NCBI GenBank assembly: GCA_039881145.1
Contig: JAYKKI010000088.1
Location: 186,001 to 250,000, forward strand
Length of the DNA stretch: 64,000 nt
Direction of reading: 5' to 3'
Source: Druceiella hillmani
Taxonomy: Eukaryota > Arthropoda > Insecta > Lepidoptera > Hepialidae
Shown here: one piece after another, positions 1 through 13,800 of the stretch
How the letters are laid out: every line of letters begins with the position of its first letter
Numbering within the stretch: the stretch's first letter is position 1
Made by a program: the position numbers and the translations under genes
The notes under the pieces: model-generated
Seen by the model: only the letters and a program-made list of their open reading frames with translations
What the model was told of the DNA's origin: nothing
The model's database searches: none

Positions 1-81
1 GATAAATTATACTCTAGCACATGATGAAACTCCTTTTAAATACCCAATATTGTATATCTTGAAAAATTAAAATTCTGTAAC

Positions 82-605
82 TATTTATTCAAAGCAATTA
101 ATAAAATAATTTAATACTATTTATACAAAGCAATTAATAAAATAATTTTATTCTATTTATTCAAAGCAATTAATAAAATAATTTAATACTCTTTATACAA
201 AGCAATTAATAAAATAATTTTATTCAATTTATTCAAAGCAATTAATAAAATAATTTAATACTATTTATACAAAGCAATTAATAAAATAATTTTATTCTAT
301 TTATTCAAAGCAATTAATAAAATAATTTAATACGATTTATACAAAGCAATTAATAAAATAATTTTATTCTATTTATTCAAAGCAATTAATAAAATAATTT
401 AATACTCTTTATACAAAGCAATTAATAAAATAATTTTATTCTATTTATTCAAAGCAATTAATAAAATAATTTAATACTATTTATACAAAGCAATTAATAA
501 AATAATTTTATTCTATTTATTCAAAGCAATTAATAAAATAATTTAATACTCTTTATACAAAGCAATTAATAAAATAATTTTATTCTATTTATACAAAGCA
601 GCTAA
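82..605. repeat. 36-bp minisatellite with alternating dimer
   Basis: About 14 head-to-tail copies of a 36-bp AT-rich unit containing 'caaagcaattaataaaat'. The 'caaag' core recurs at 90, 126, 162 and 198, exactly 36 bp apart. Two variants alternate, one ending 'tttaatac' and one 'tttattc', so the real period is a 72-bp dimer. It lies in the intron upstream of the first RBM25 exon visible here. There are no unique spacers, so it is not a CRISPR array. Confidence 0.95.
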
Positions 606-2966
606 TTTGTACAGATACATTTTTTATTCAGTAACCATTAGTGTAATAACGAAACTCACCTATATATTCTTTTTGTAAGTAACCTCAACATTCTTAGTGT
701 CACGTAGTGAGTGAGTCAAGGAATCTTTATAATTTCGTCATCAAAGTCTTTCTGTCACAGCCTCTGTTTCTGTAATTTTAAACCCATATGAAACCATTAA
801 CATTTTGCTGTAGATATTTCATATTGAGATCGAGGTAATATGTTGCATAATTTTAAAAAGAAATCTTCAATGTACGTATATCCTCATATGTACCATGCAT
901 AAAAGGTTTTCTGACAATCTACAGAAGCTTTCCGGCAAAGTACAGAAAATTGTGCACAATGCATCTATACATTTAATAAACAGATCCTTCATCGCATGAA
1001 AGCGATCGCCAACGTCTCATATGTAATGGCCCGTGTCCGAGGTACATAGTCCAATCGAATCAAAAACTTGGCAAAAATCATTTCATAAAAAGTATAACTT
1101 CAATAATTAAATTGAAAAATCCTTTCTCTTAACACACTTTTTCATTCTACAGTGGCCGATAAATCTTTTTTCGTTTATGGTATTCAATGTATTGGTTTGC
1201 GCTATTTTATTAACGCAATTACGTGAAATTGGGTCACCTATTAGCTACGTGGTGCATTTCGATGTAATTCTGTCCAATTGATAGACAATTTGTGTTTTGA
1301 TATTTAGCTGAAAATTTAAAAACACAGTATTATTTTTTATTTCAATCATTAAATAAAAATATTTATACCGAATTTATCGCAGTTAAATATTGTTAATCAT
1401 TATTTTTAACTCAAAAATAATGACATGCCTTAATAAGATATTTATTTCTCTACATATTACAAATAGTCTATTACGAGTTATAAATGTGTATAAATTGGTT
1501 CATTGTCAGATCCCACTACAAATTGTTACTTAATGAAATCTTAACAGAGTTTTATTTATTTATATATATATTTATTATTTATCAGTACAAATATCATTAT
1601 TTGGTTTGAATTTCAGTTATAGAATTATGCGTAGAGTAATCTGCATATTTAATTTGAAAAAAAAATATGCCCTGTCAACAAAGTACTTAACAGTGTGTAT
1701 TATTAATTCCAAGTATCTTAGGAAAACTTGTTTCTTTTATGTTTCACACACAAATAGTTTTTTTTTTATTTTAGGGTTCTGTCCCTTAAAATAAAAAAAA
1801 TGGAACACTCTAGGATCCTTCACTTCATTGTCTGTCCATCTGTCTGTCAAAGTCCCTTTTCTAAGCAACGGCTTGAGTTATCAAGGTTTAATATTGTGTA
1901 CTGGTGCCTATTAGATTTTTGTAAAGATTTGAAGTTTTCACGCTATAAAAAATTATGAGCATATTTTATTGTTATTTATCCTATCATCAAATTCTATAGG
2001 GTACTTCTGGTCGACAAAAATGTTCATAGCATAATGGGAGTTCTTATAGCATAAGGAAGGAAAAAATCCAAACGTCAACTATAAAAGATAGCAGAAATAT
2101 ATAAGAATAGTAGGAAAGATAGCACATAGCAGCCAATATATATACTTTATAAAAATTACAAATTTTTGGATGCAGTTCTTTAGCGATATTAGTGCCATTA
2201 AAATACATTTATGGTACATAATATCTATCTATGGAATTAAATACTCGCAGGACAATCCAAGGTCAGAGTGCAACTACAGTGACAAGAAAATATTGATTGC
2301 GTGCGTTTTCTCACACCCGAAGAACTCTGTTTAGGAAAGTTGTCCGTTCACACAATTTTCCTGAAACTTTTGGCAATTTTAAAGGTTTTCCCCGAGTTTG
2401 TACTTAAACTGTTCACTTCTGAGCAAAAGTTGACGTGAGGGAAAAAAACCATTACGAATTACGAATTTACAAGTGCAACGTTGAGCTGAATTGGGAAAGT
2501 TTGTGACCACAATTATGAGAGAATAGGATTTGGATTATCAGCCACAGCAATGCCCCAATAATCATGCGTGTTTTTGGTGACAAATGCAAATTTGTGTTTT
2601 GGGAATGGCATTTAGGAGATGCGATAACGATTAAAAAAAGTGACATTTCTACTGAAGGACTACCAAGACTACTTGCATCAATGGAACCAGAATGGAACCG
2701 ATAAATTCTAAACTCCAACAAGATTTTCCTAAAAATCTATATATATTAAAATATTACAAAAATTTTGTCTGTCTCTGTATCTTATCACATAAAGATTTCA
2801 CATATTTTATGAATTAGGATATTTTATTGAAAATTTATTATTGAATTTTTTAATAGACTGCAAAAATATTTGGACAGAATACATAATTTGAATAGTTCTA
2901 CTCGTGCTTGACAGTTTTTTTAATATCATTCTTAGTGCTTTTCACATTTTTGTAATTCGTCCTCAG

Positions 2967-3173
2967 GAAAACATGGACATGTACCCGGACAGTACGCGTG
3001 AAAGGGAGTCAACGCGTGAGAGGGAAATAGTGAGAGAACGAGAGGGCACAAGGGAAAGGGATAGGGAGAGAGAAGGAACGAGAGAGAGGGAGAGAGTAAG
3101 GGAGAGGGATATTATGGATAACGGAGGGGTCGGCTCGCCTTCCTGCTTGGTGTCGAGTTCATCTCCTCTCCAG
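2967..3173 (+). CDS. RBM25 exon a: Arg/Glu-rich region
   Basis: Starts after 'gtcctcag' and ends CAG|gtgagc, phase 0 at both ends. Codes 69 residues, starting ENMDMYPD and continuing as RE dipeptides with scattered Thr/Ser/Gly, then 'DNGGVGSPS'. The DNA is purine-rich (gagagag-like) on the coding strand, so slippage could change its length. Confidence 0.85.
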
Positions 3174-6100
3174 GTGAGCCTACAATTTCCATCTATAGTT
3201 TGATATTATCACTATTATATTCTATTTGTCAATAATGCACGGGTGGACATTTATTTTTTAAACATTTTGGGATAAACGTAGAGTAAATGCAGGACATACC
3301 TAAATAATATGTATTTAGTAATAGGTTCTCTCTGGCTCCCTTTGGGTATGGAACTTGGTGATTGAAAAAATTAATTCTAGGTCAACGAAAAGTAAAGTTG
3401 ATTATCTAGGCAGACAGACAAAAGAACAGCAAAGTGATCCTATAATGATTCTGTTTTTCCTTTTGAGGTACAGAACCCTAACAATAAAGTCTTACTAAAA
3501 AAATATTATTTACAAAATAAAATTGGTAACCCGTTAATGTCTTCTAGCCGAAGGTTCGAACAGAACAGAATTTATATATTTTTTTGTTTTATGTATTTTA
3601 TTTTTATTTGTGTTACATTTCTTTATTTACATGATTCAATTCATTATCCAATAATACTTAGACGCTATTTGCAATTGGAGATGGTAATTTTCCATCGCCA
3701 AGTTTAAGTAATTTTTGTGAAAAATTGCCATTGTGGTTATTACTTAAATGTGCTCTCATATTCGTGCGCAAATTGAGTGTTTCAATAGATAGCTACACGG
3801 CTACCTACTTTATAGATGAGCACGCCCCTCTCCCGCACTTCGGTGCCGACCCCTCTGTACTATAACGGCGGCGGTGACATTTTAAATTCATACTGTCATT
3901 TTTTGTAGATATTGATATGTTCTTTAATATTGTAGAACATTTTTTTATTCTATCATCAATAGTTTTCGCAGCCCATGCGATGAAAGACATTTTATGGCAA
4001 TTTTTTTTACACCTTGGGTTACATTACTGTAGTTTTAGTAAGGATCCTTATTTTTTTCCTGTAGATAATATAGCCTATATTGATCAGTGATAATGTAGCA
4101 TTCAAATGGTGAAAGAATTTTTGAAATTAGTCCAGTAGTTTTTGAGCCATTTCATTACATACATCCATACACACATACAAAAATACAAATCTTTCCTCTT
4201 TATCATATTAGTATAGATAACCACTAACACCAATCACATTGCAGAAGGCCTTTAACCTAACCTAACTTTTTAACTTCAATATATACTGTTCAACAATAGA
4301 TTGCATGTTTCGCAAATACTAGTATTGATTATTGTGTTATATTATTAATTAATTCTTACGCAACAGTGATCTTCACAAAATAACTTTTGTGAAGGTCACT
4401 GTTGCGTAAGAATTAATTAATAATATAACATATTTTATATTAATAATTATAGTTATATTAATAATATAACATAGTTAATTTGTCGCTATCTCAGTAGTAT
4501 CCTTTCTTGCAAAGTTTCCTCTTTATGAGCTACGAAAGCAAATAATTTTTCTAGTGCAATTTTTGATGTCTTTATAACTAGAAGAACTATACACCACTGA
4601 TACAAATTGTTATCCATTTTGTGACACTAAAATCACAATTATCATGGCATTCTTAGTCTTTATATTCATACAAACTTGTCAAAACATCAATGAGTGTTAG
4701 ATCACTAATAACTGAAACATTTCTATCATGTGATGACAAGCATATTCATTTTTCTCACATTTGAGACATAATATTGTTTGTATTTCTTAGTTTTAACACC
4801 ATTTTGTGTGTATGTGTGAGGATACTGTGAGTGTAGAGGATACTCAATATTAAGGTATATAATTGTATTTATATAGATTAATGTTTACTTAGAAATGCGT
4901 TTATGAAAGCGTTTTCGTGGCAAATTTTAATCAAAGATTAAATATATTTTTATACATGCAAACACTAATAGTGTTTACATGTATAAAAATGTAATTTAAT
5001 AATATTTTTTATGTAAATATTTATCTCCAATGAATTCGTAACTCCCAACACTTAGAAAAATTATCCAACACCCTATTCTTCGAGCTCATCTAGGATGGAC
5101 GTCGTATTTATCATCATATTTAAAAATATTACAACAATATTGTCTGTCTCTATATCTTATCATATAAAGATTTAACATAATACAGTAGTTGACTCATTCT
5201 AAATTTTGATATTTTTCGAACAATATTATGAAATATAAGTTAATTAAAAACCAGTCTTGAAAAAAATTCAAATATTTATTAAAAAATAAGCCAGTTATAG
5301 GCTTCTAAATTTGAACATACGGATAGGGTTGGTATATTCCTGTCTCTCTTCCTCTTGTAGAATATAGTGTGCAATATTGAATGACCTCACAACACAGTAC
5401 TCCCGTCCTTGTCTAAAGATTAAATTTTAACTTAAGATTATTAAAAAAGTTTTCACTCTTCATCAGCTAGTATAAATATTTATTTAAATAAATGGTATAG
5501 AATTTAAATTATAGCACCTCTCCTCATAAGAGTGACGGATGTTTCCGTTCCACACCAATGGATACCTAACATTCCAGCCTCTCTACCCCTTCAGAAAACC
5601 CAAAAATTAATCAAGATTATTTACGAAAGTAAGATCCCTTATTAGTAATTTTTCAATCTCCTAAGTCTTATGACCTCCGTAACTTTACGATAACTTATTA
5701 TGATTGGTTAATAAAAGGTTTTTTCATAAGTGTTTCTCTTTGTGTGATTTATAACAGGGTCACAATGAAGGTAGGTGCTAATTACGTTCAATACGTTCAG
5801 TGCACTAGAGGTTTATTGAATTGTACAAGGAAATACGTCTCCAAAACGAGTATCGTGTGGTGCAGAAAAGTAATTGTATATTAATTTATTACGTTTATTT
5901 TACAGAACAATGTGTCAGCCGAGAGCTCGCCCATATCTATATCGATGAGCTTCAAGAACACACACACGCTCTTCAACTCAAACAGGCGTCTCTCATCTAG
6001 CCCTAGTCATGTCAACCGTGAGTAGTTCTATTTGTTTATATTTAAAACGTGTCAACTTCGTAGGTTTTTCTACGCACCGTGCATTGCGCAAATTATGTTT

Positions 6101-7805
6101 ATTGTAGAATATATTGAAAGAAATTTGACCTCATAAAAATTACTCATCTATTTACATTCGACAAGGAATATACGGAAAATGTATGTTGTTATAAATAATT
6201 AAAAAAAATTTTCAGATAGATGCAACTTAAATTACGTGTCAAAATTTGTATATCATCCATTGGTCTATATGCAGTTTTTATACATACATTCTTGTGGCTT
6301 TTTAACTTAATTGTTTTAAATAATTTTTCAGGATAAAGTTTAATTAAGTAGAATTGTTAATATATTTTAATTTTTAGTTATTTTGTAGAAATTTGACTCA
6401 ATAGGTATGGTGTAAAGCAAATGTGATGCGTGATAAAGTAAATAGTGTGATGCGTGATAAAGCAAATAGTGATGTATTGTCATGGCTGTTTTGCGGGCCT
6501 TAAAGAAATTACAATAAAAAAACCTGTCAAACACGAGTAAAACTTGCTTTATGAGGGTTCTGTACTTATTCAGGAACTTATAAATGTTTATTATAACTCT
6601 TAAAGGGTTTATAGTATTTCTTTAAAACTATTTACTAATATTAATTTTTAACCACGTAAATATATTTCATACTATATCTCTCACAAACATTATTTATGCA
6701 AATTTAGTTTGCCCCCCTTTTATATCACCTTGTTGCCCCCCTAACATTTCTATATAAATATTTTTAAGTTTCAATTATGAAAATATGTCTGGGTTAATAT
6801 GTTTTATAGCAAGATTCCTGTTTCTGCGTTAAGAAGCAGATTCCGAAAAAAAAACTACTGTGAAAGACTGACAAACACGTTAGAGATCTTATACAGGTTC
6901 TGTTTTTCCTTTTGAGGTACGGAATCTTAAAATGACAGATTATTTCGTAGAAATACTTCATGGTTGCTTTTTGGAATAATTAAATTTCTATCATCCATGA
7001 GTATATTCTGGCCAATTATTACTGGCTCCCTTGCAAGGGGCGTGGCTAGTCATACTACCAGTGTTTAAAGGGTTAATTGCTTGTTTAGTTCTTCCCACTC
7101 AGTGTATACGAAACACAATGCATATGGAATAGAATATAATATGAAATAGGACATGAAGGTTAATTTAAAGTATTTTGTTCATATTTCAGCGGCAAATGAG
7201 CCAACAAAAGTGTCAAAGAAACGTAAATTGGACGTTAGAGATGTCTTCAACACACAGGACTCTGACTCGGATGACGACTCTCGCTATAATAGAAATTCAT
7301 CTCAGCATCACAGTGAAGGTATGTGATTATGTTTTATTATTTTACAAATGTCCGAGGGGACTTGGAAGTGAGCTCCTCAAGTGACGGTTGTGTACTAGAG
7401 GTTTTTTTAATCCAGGAGGGTTTATCTACTTCTTAGTTATTTCTATCATTTTCCTCTACCTAGAGCAGAATATAGTAAAAATTTAATGTCTGTACAATAT
7501 TTTATTGTGGTTTTAAAATGATAAACTTAGGGTGTGACCTTCAAGACAAACTTGTACTGGAAACCGCCAAAAGTGCATATAGTCACTCTTAAATATAAAA
7601 AAATTTAAAAAATAATTAAATTATTTAAATTGTCAATCAGACAAAAAAAATCCACGTTAAACTCAAAAAGAGCGGAAGTAACATTAATTTTGACTACAAC
7701 AGAATAATTGTCAAAATGAACTAAGTTTACAAAAATTGTTATATACTTCGCTAAAGGAGTATAGTAAAATAGGCCCAACATGGGAAAAACATAAAAAATT
7801 GTGTA

Positions 7806-7841
<36 letters not shown>

Positions 7842-10800
7842 CATAATAATAATCTAATATTTTGGTCTACTTTTCTTTATTAATGGAAATTGTGTTTAAA
7901 TTCTATATATAATTAAAACGTTTTATGATCAGAAACAAAAAATTATGCTTTATGGCCTATTGCAAAACATTGAAAATGGGTGATTGCTGGTGCACATGTG
8001 CTACACTACACAAAAATTTTCCAATTTTTTCGGTGTTTTCTTAATAAAAACTTGTTCAAGGATAATAAAATACAAAGAGAATTATGGAAATATATATTGT
8101 GAACAAAAACTGAAATCAAGGTCACATCGTCATTTTCACGGTCCGGTACATCCTCCGTATCAGCAAAATAATTGTTATCGTCAATATTCACACTATCACT
8201 CAAAATTTGCATTACGCCAAATTGTGAGCGCAGCACAATGTCACTCACTATCACTTTCTTCACAACTTGAAAAACGATCATTTTCATTCGAATTATTTTC
8301 GTATTCCGACATTATGGGTTAAAAATTTTCTTTTCCTGGATCCTTCTTATATTGTAATTACTAATAATATTATAATTTGACTTTATGTAATACGTAGAAA
8401 GATAAAAAATTAGCGATGCGTGCGAGCAACCTCCCCTACCACGCGCTAAACAGCAACTGATTTCGCGAGCGCCATCGCTCTCGTGGAAAATTTAGTTAGT
8501 ACACGAACGAGCACGATGGCGCTCGTCGGCACTCTAACGGTTAATATTCACATTTTTTTAAAAATTCTTTTATCTCACAGGACACAAGAAGAGGCCTCCC
8601 CTCGTGCCTATAGACTATGGCGACGAGGAGGCAGCCAAAGACAAGAAGCACTCCGAGCGTGAAGCAGATTCCACAGACAAGAGTCCCAGTAAAAGTAGAA
8701 GTGAGTATTTTTTAAATTGCACTTTGAGAATGTCAACAAACTGCTTTGGTTCAATGATGCATAGCAATTAATTTGCATAATCAATTGAAGTCTACCACAT
8801 GCCTTGTAGCATTTTGATTAGTTGTAAACAATATCTATTCTAGCGCTAAAGTCTACGAATTATATACATTATAAGTTACAAATAAGCAATTGTACTTTCT
8901 AGATTCTAACATAAACGACAATCTATCATTTTAGCTTCTAATAAGAGGGCAGAATCTGGACATTTTAATTTTAGGCCAACTTTTGTGTGATGATATATGT
9001 TACATTTTTATATATGAGTTTTTACATCATAGCAAAATGCAGGATTTAAACTAAAGATTAGCAGTGCGGCTATCTGCCATGCTATGAACTGATCAAAAAT
9101 CAAAATTCTCAGACGAAGCGCTTAAAATAAAAAAGAGGCTGATGAAAATAGGTCAAGCGTGGTGGAAATGGAATATTATTTTTAAAAACCTAATTTTTTT
9201 AGTATAATAAGGTGAACAATTCATTGATTGACAATATAATCATAATTCAAAACGAATAGGCTGTCTTCGGAAATCTATGTATATTATATTTTTAAAATAC
9301 CAAAAATAGTATCATTGTCGCCATGGTGTGTTGGGTTGATCACAAGGCATATGGCCTGGGACGATGCAGCGCACCTTGGAAACCTGGGTTCGATTCCTGA
9401 TCGTTCATCGAGCAGGGCTGGATGGGTGTTTATGGGTAACTGTAAGAGATTGCTCTCATAGCAATAAGTCCGCCATATGTATCAAGTAGATACAGTAAAG
9501 TAGACAAATAAATTGTTAACTCCTTGAGCTTGCAATCCACTTTTATGTAACAACGGCACTTGCACGATATCAATAAAATAATATATAACTTCGATGGTCC
9601 GTGGATTTTAATGTAATAAATTTTATTACGTAGGCAGCGAAGAAAAGTAGCTGTAATGTAGTCGAAGCATTTGTACCTTACATATGTAGTTCCTCTTCCG
9701 ATTTTTTTCCGAAATTCCCTATTTCTGTAAGGAAATGTCTTTATGAAACGCTATTATTCAAATATAGTTGCCATATTAAATGAAACTATGTGATGTAGTA
9801 TTATTTCTACTTTCTTTAAGTTCTTTACCACGACCTAGGTTTCGTTGTATTACAACATCTTCAGGTGGACTATTAGCAAGATCAGCAAAGTAATACTACA
9901 TCACTTAGTTTCATTTAATTATCAATAATGAATTTCGACAAAATTAACGCCAAATATATTCAATAGTTGCCATAAAAAAATATAAAGAATAACTAAATAT
10001 AAAAGTATATTATATGAATAACTCAAAAACTTAAAAAAAAATCGCTTATCCAAATAAAAATTCATGTGTTCGTTAAGTTTTTGGTGAGCCACCTCAGTAT
10101 CTTGCATGGGGACAATATTGTAGCAAAACTAAATATACACCATAGACTAATAAATCACCATACGATTTGTTATTCCATACTTTTGATAAATATTATCTAT
10201 ATGTTTATCTCATTATAACCCAAAATGTATGTTTAAAAGACGCGAGTGTAAATCTTGCTTATAAGCAATGATAATAAGAAAAAACTTACAGTAAAAATGT
10301 AATGAAGTACGTAATAACTTTTAGAAATTATTGCAAAAATAACCAGTAGCTTATTTTAGTTTGTAGCCATTGCCTAAATAGATTAAAAATAAAGTGTCAA
10401 CTGACATTGATATTCATTCTGTTGTCGTTCTGTTGATTTTGACATAATTAATGTCTTTTTCGCTCTACGAATTTAACAGCCTTTTCGCGACCCTGTCGAG
10501 CAAGTTTTGCAGATTAGTAAGTCACATCTGTCTGTAGAAGAACAGAAAGAACAGAACACAATTTACATTTTATTATGTCCTGGTTGTTCAAAGATTTCTA
10601 CGGGAATGGCATTTGTAAACTATTATGAAAAATGATCTGCATTTGCAAGCTATTGTTAAAAAAGTACACGATTTTTCGTTTGTCTGATTGACAATTTAAA
10701 TAAAACTGTGAGGAGCTTATTTTGTGACATTCTCATTCTTCTAATACTTGGGCCCGACTATATGAACTTTTGTCAATTGTCTTTATTACGTTCAGTTCTT

Positions 10801-13800
10801 CCACGTATTAAAATTTAGGACAATTTTTTTAAATCAGTTTTTGATGAACACAATTTACATTTGTTATTTCAAAATTAAAGAAATTCAATCATATAAAAAA
10901 ATATTAAAACTAAGAAGCTAACGTAAGAATAACATTCATATGCCAATTCTAAATTATGTCCCGATATCTGATTTTGTATTGTGTACACGCCAACGTATAA
11001 CAAGTTTGAATGTTTATGATTGAATTAGGTAAAGACAAAGAGCGAGGCGAGCGGCCACCCAAGGAGGGCAAGCCTTCAAAGGAGTCTCGCTCGCAGGAGG
11101 AGAAGCGACGTCACATCAAGACACTCATAGACAAGATTCCTACACAAAAAGATGCTCTATTCGCCTTCCGGATAGACACAAATCAGGTGAGTCTTGTTGA
11201 ATGTTGGACCTTCGCAAGTTTAAAGCTCGTCGATATGATGCTCGTGCATTTTTGTACTTTTGTAAATCAGATAGGTGGGAAAAATAATTGCTGAAATTTT
11301 TTTTGCACATCACGATCTTTGAGCTTATCGATGGAGAAAATATGTGACTACAACGTCATCTTATATTTTAAAGAATATAAGATGACGTTGTGATAATATG
11401 TGACTACAACGTCATCTTATATTTTACAGAATATAAGATATTAAAGAAACTAGAATAAGGCTGTATAAAAATGTTTGTGTTCAAAATGTATTGTTTGTGT
11501 TCAAAATGAAATATGCAACTCTATTTTGTATCATGTTACTTTATGAATAACGTTAACATTTGTAATTATTAACGTTTAACATGTTGTGTCATAATTAAAC
11601 CTTTGTTTTGACAGCTACGTATATTAAAATGGCGCCATATTTCACTTTACGTAAAGGTAGCTGTAACAGTTGATGTTATGGCCTAGTTTATAGGTTATTT
11701 AAATATTTTTTTTGATAATTTAGTAAAGTTAGCCTTACTGGTAGAATTAATTGAGCAAACTAAAATGTAAAACATATAATTTTTATAGTTACCATGTAAA
11801 AATTATGTTGTATATTAAAATAGATACCAATAAACGTCATTATATACATAATCATTATCGTCATTATATACATAAAAAGTATTTTGTATTTGCGGAAACG
11901 CTATCCATACTCGAGAATTGAGTACTGTTTCGGATCCATTTACGTTAGCAAATAGTACCTTTGTATAATACTTCCGACTATATAAATAAATAACAAAATT
12001 TCAATAATTTGCGACTGATGTTGACAGTGATACGATGAATAAACCTTACTTGACGCGCAGCAAAACAAAATAACCTATAAAAATGCATCTCCTGTCATTG
12101 ATAAATTAAAGAACTGTCATCGTTTGACGAAATAGCACTGTCCTTTTCTTTCTCTCAAGCCACCGCACTTTAACAAAAAATGAAAGCAAGGATTACATGA
12201 ATGCGATACACCATGCCAATTTTTAAAGCAAAGGTTATGACAACCGTTATTGTCGTTGCGCTAGCTAACATATACGTTAAGTAAATGATACGACATAGGG
12301 CTGATTATGTTCGAGGAATTAATAAATTGTGTGCTATTTTATAACGTAGTGCAATTTGTGTGTTTTTCTTTTAATGTGTCTTATGTCGTTAACTATGACT
12401 GGTTAAATATGTAGTTTTTGAATGAGAATATGTATCTTAGATCGACTCGTCGTTGATGGAGAAGAAAATCCGCCCGTGGATCAATAAGAAGATCATAGAA
12501 TACATTGGGGAACCGGAACCCACGCTGGTGGATTTCATCTGCAGCAAAGTCCTGGCCGGCAGCCCGCCACAGGGTATATTGGACGATGTGCAGATGGTAC
12601 GTTTACATGTGTTTATCTTAGTATTGAATCCTGGTTACGTAGTTTCTTAGCACATAAATGAAAATGGCAAAAGTCAATATAGTATGGATCCAGGTGTTAA
12701 ATGAATAAAAATTACATCATTTTATAAAGAAAAATGAAAAATAAACCCCTTAAAACTTTTATTTAAGCAGACAGACGAGAGTCAATTAAGTCAGACAGGT
12801 AGAAAATCTCGTATAAGACATACAACATTTGTCATCTATCTGATAGAATTGATTCTCAAGATACTCATTTTGTACAAGATATAAAAAATGAAAAGTTATA
12901 ATTTTTTATTAGTTTGTAAGTGCTATTGCTTTAACAGAAAAAAAAGCATTTCTATAAGAATTTTTTTGGTTGACGCATAAAATGGAAGTTTATCGCTATG
13001 CTTCATTCCATTTCAAAAGAGAATGTTAGTAAACAAATCAATTTGACAGTTCAGGTATTGTAAAACTTTTTGATATGAATACAAGTTAGTAATATTATAT
13101 TAATTTAATTTGGTATTTAGTGCTTAAAAAATGTAACTATTTTATTGGTATTCGTTGCCTAATGTATATACTATAGGGTATTTCGTTATATTTTTTTTAT
13201 TACTAGAATAGAATAAGTAATAACATTAAAAACGGTTAAAATAAAAATATTGTACCTAGGAATTTTCATTACAAAATTATAACTACTTAAAAACTGATGA
13301 ATGCTGACGCGACTTAAAAATTGATGATTCGTGCGAAAACGCCACATACAAAACACAACTGGCTTATGACATCACTGGCCAGTATTTAGCATTCATTATA
13401 AGGGAGTTTATTACATATTTTCAGTATCTCGTTAAATATTGTGTTTAAATTACATATTGCATATTATAATTTTTAATTTTTTTGTGGAAACTAAATTCAT
13501 AATAACTTTTTCAATTTAATGAAATATAAGTTGACACTTTTTCCTATTTAGAAGTTTTGATTGTTTGTTATGCTCATTGTTTATATCATCACAAGGCCTT
13601 TCTAAACCTACCTGCAATTTTAAAACATTTTAACAAAAAATACCGACATCAGTCAAGTACCCTACTAGATAAATAATTGATGTATGTTGAAACACCCTGT
13701 AGGAATCGAACTGGCAGCCATTTAGTATGGTGTCAGCATTTAATTTATTGTACTATGAGTCGGAATATTGTGTAATGCTAAGTGTATATATATATAATGC

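Noticed and set aside
82..605. Regular 36-bp repeat resembling a CRISPR array
   Set aside because: Units are directly adjacent with no unique spacers, and the genome is that of an animal.
4251..4266. 'cctaacctaac' as insect telomere repeat (CCTAA)n
   Set aside because: Only two units, in the middle of an intron; this short string is common in insect DNA.
7984..8322. 112-codon + strand ORF
   Set aside because: It overlaps the minus-strand piggyBac-like fragment, shows no domain, and its composition (His/Ser/Tyr-rich) looks like a shadow frame.
9387..9397. A functional tRNA gene at the perfect B box
   Set aside because: No cloverleaf or acceptor stem is evident, and the A-to-B spacing and continuing body fit a SINE.
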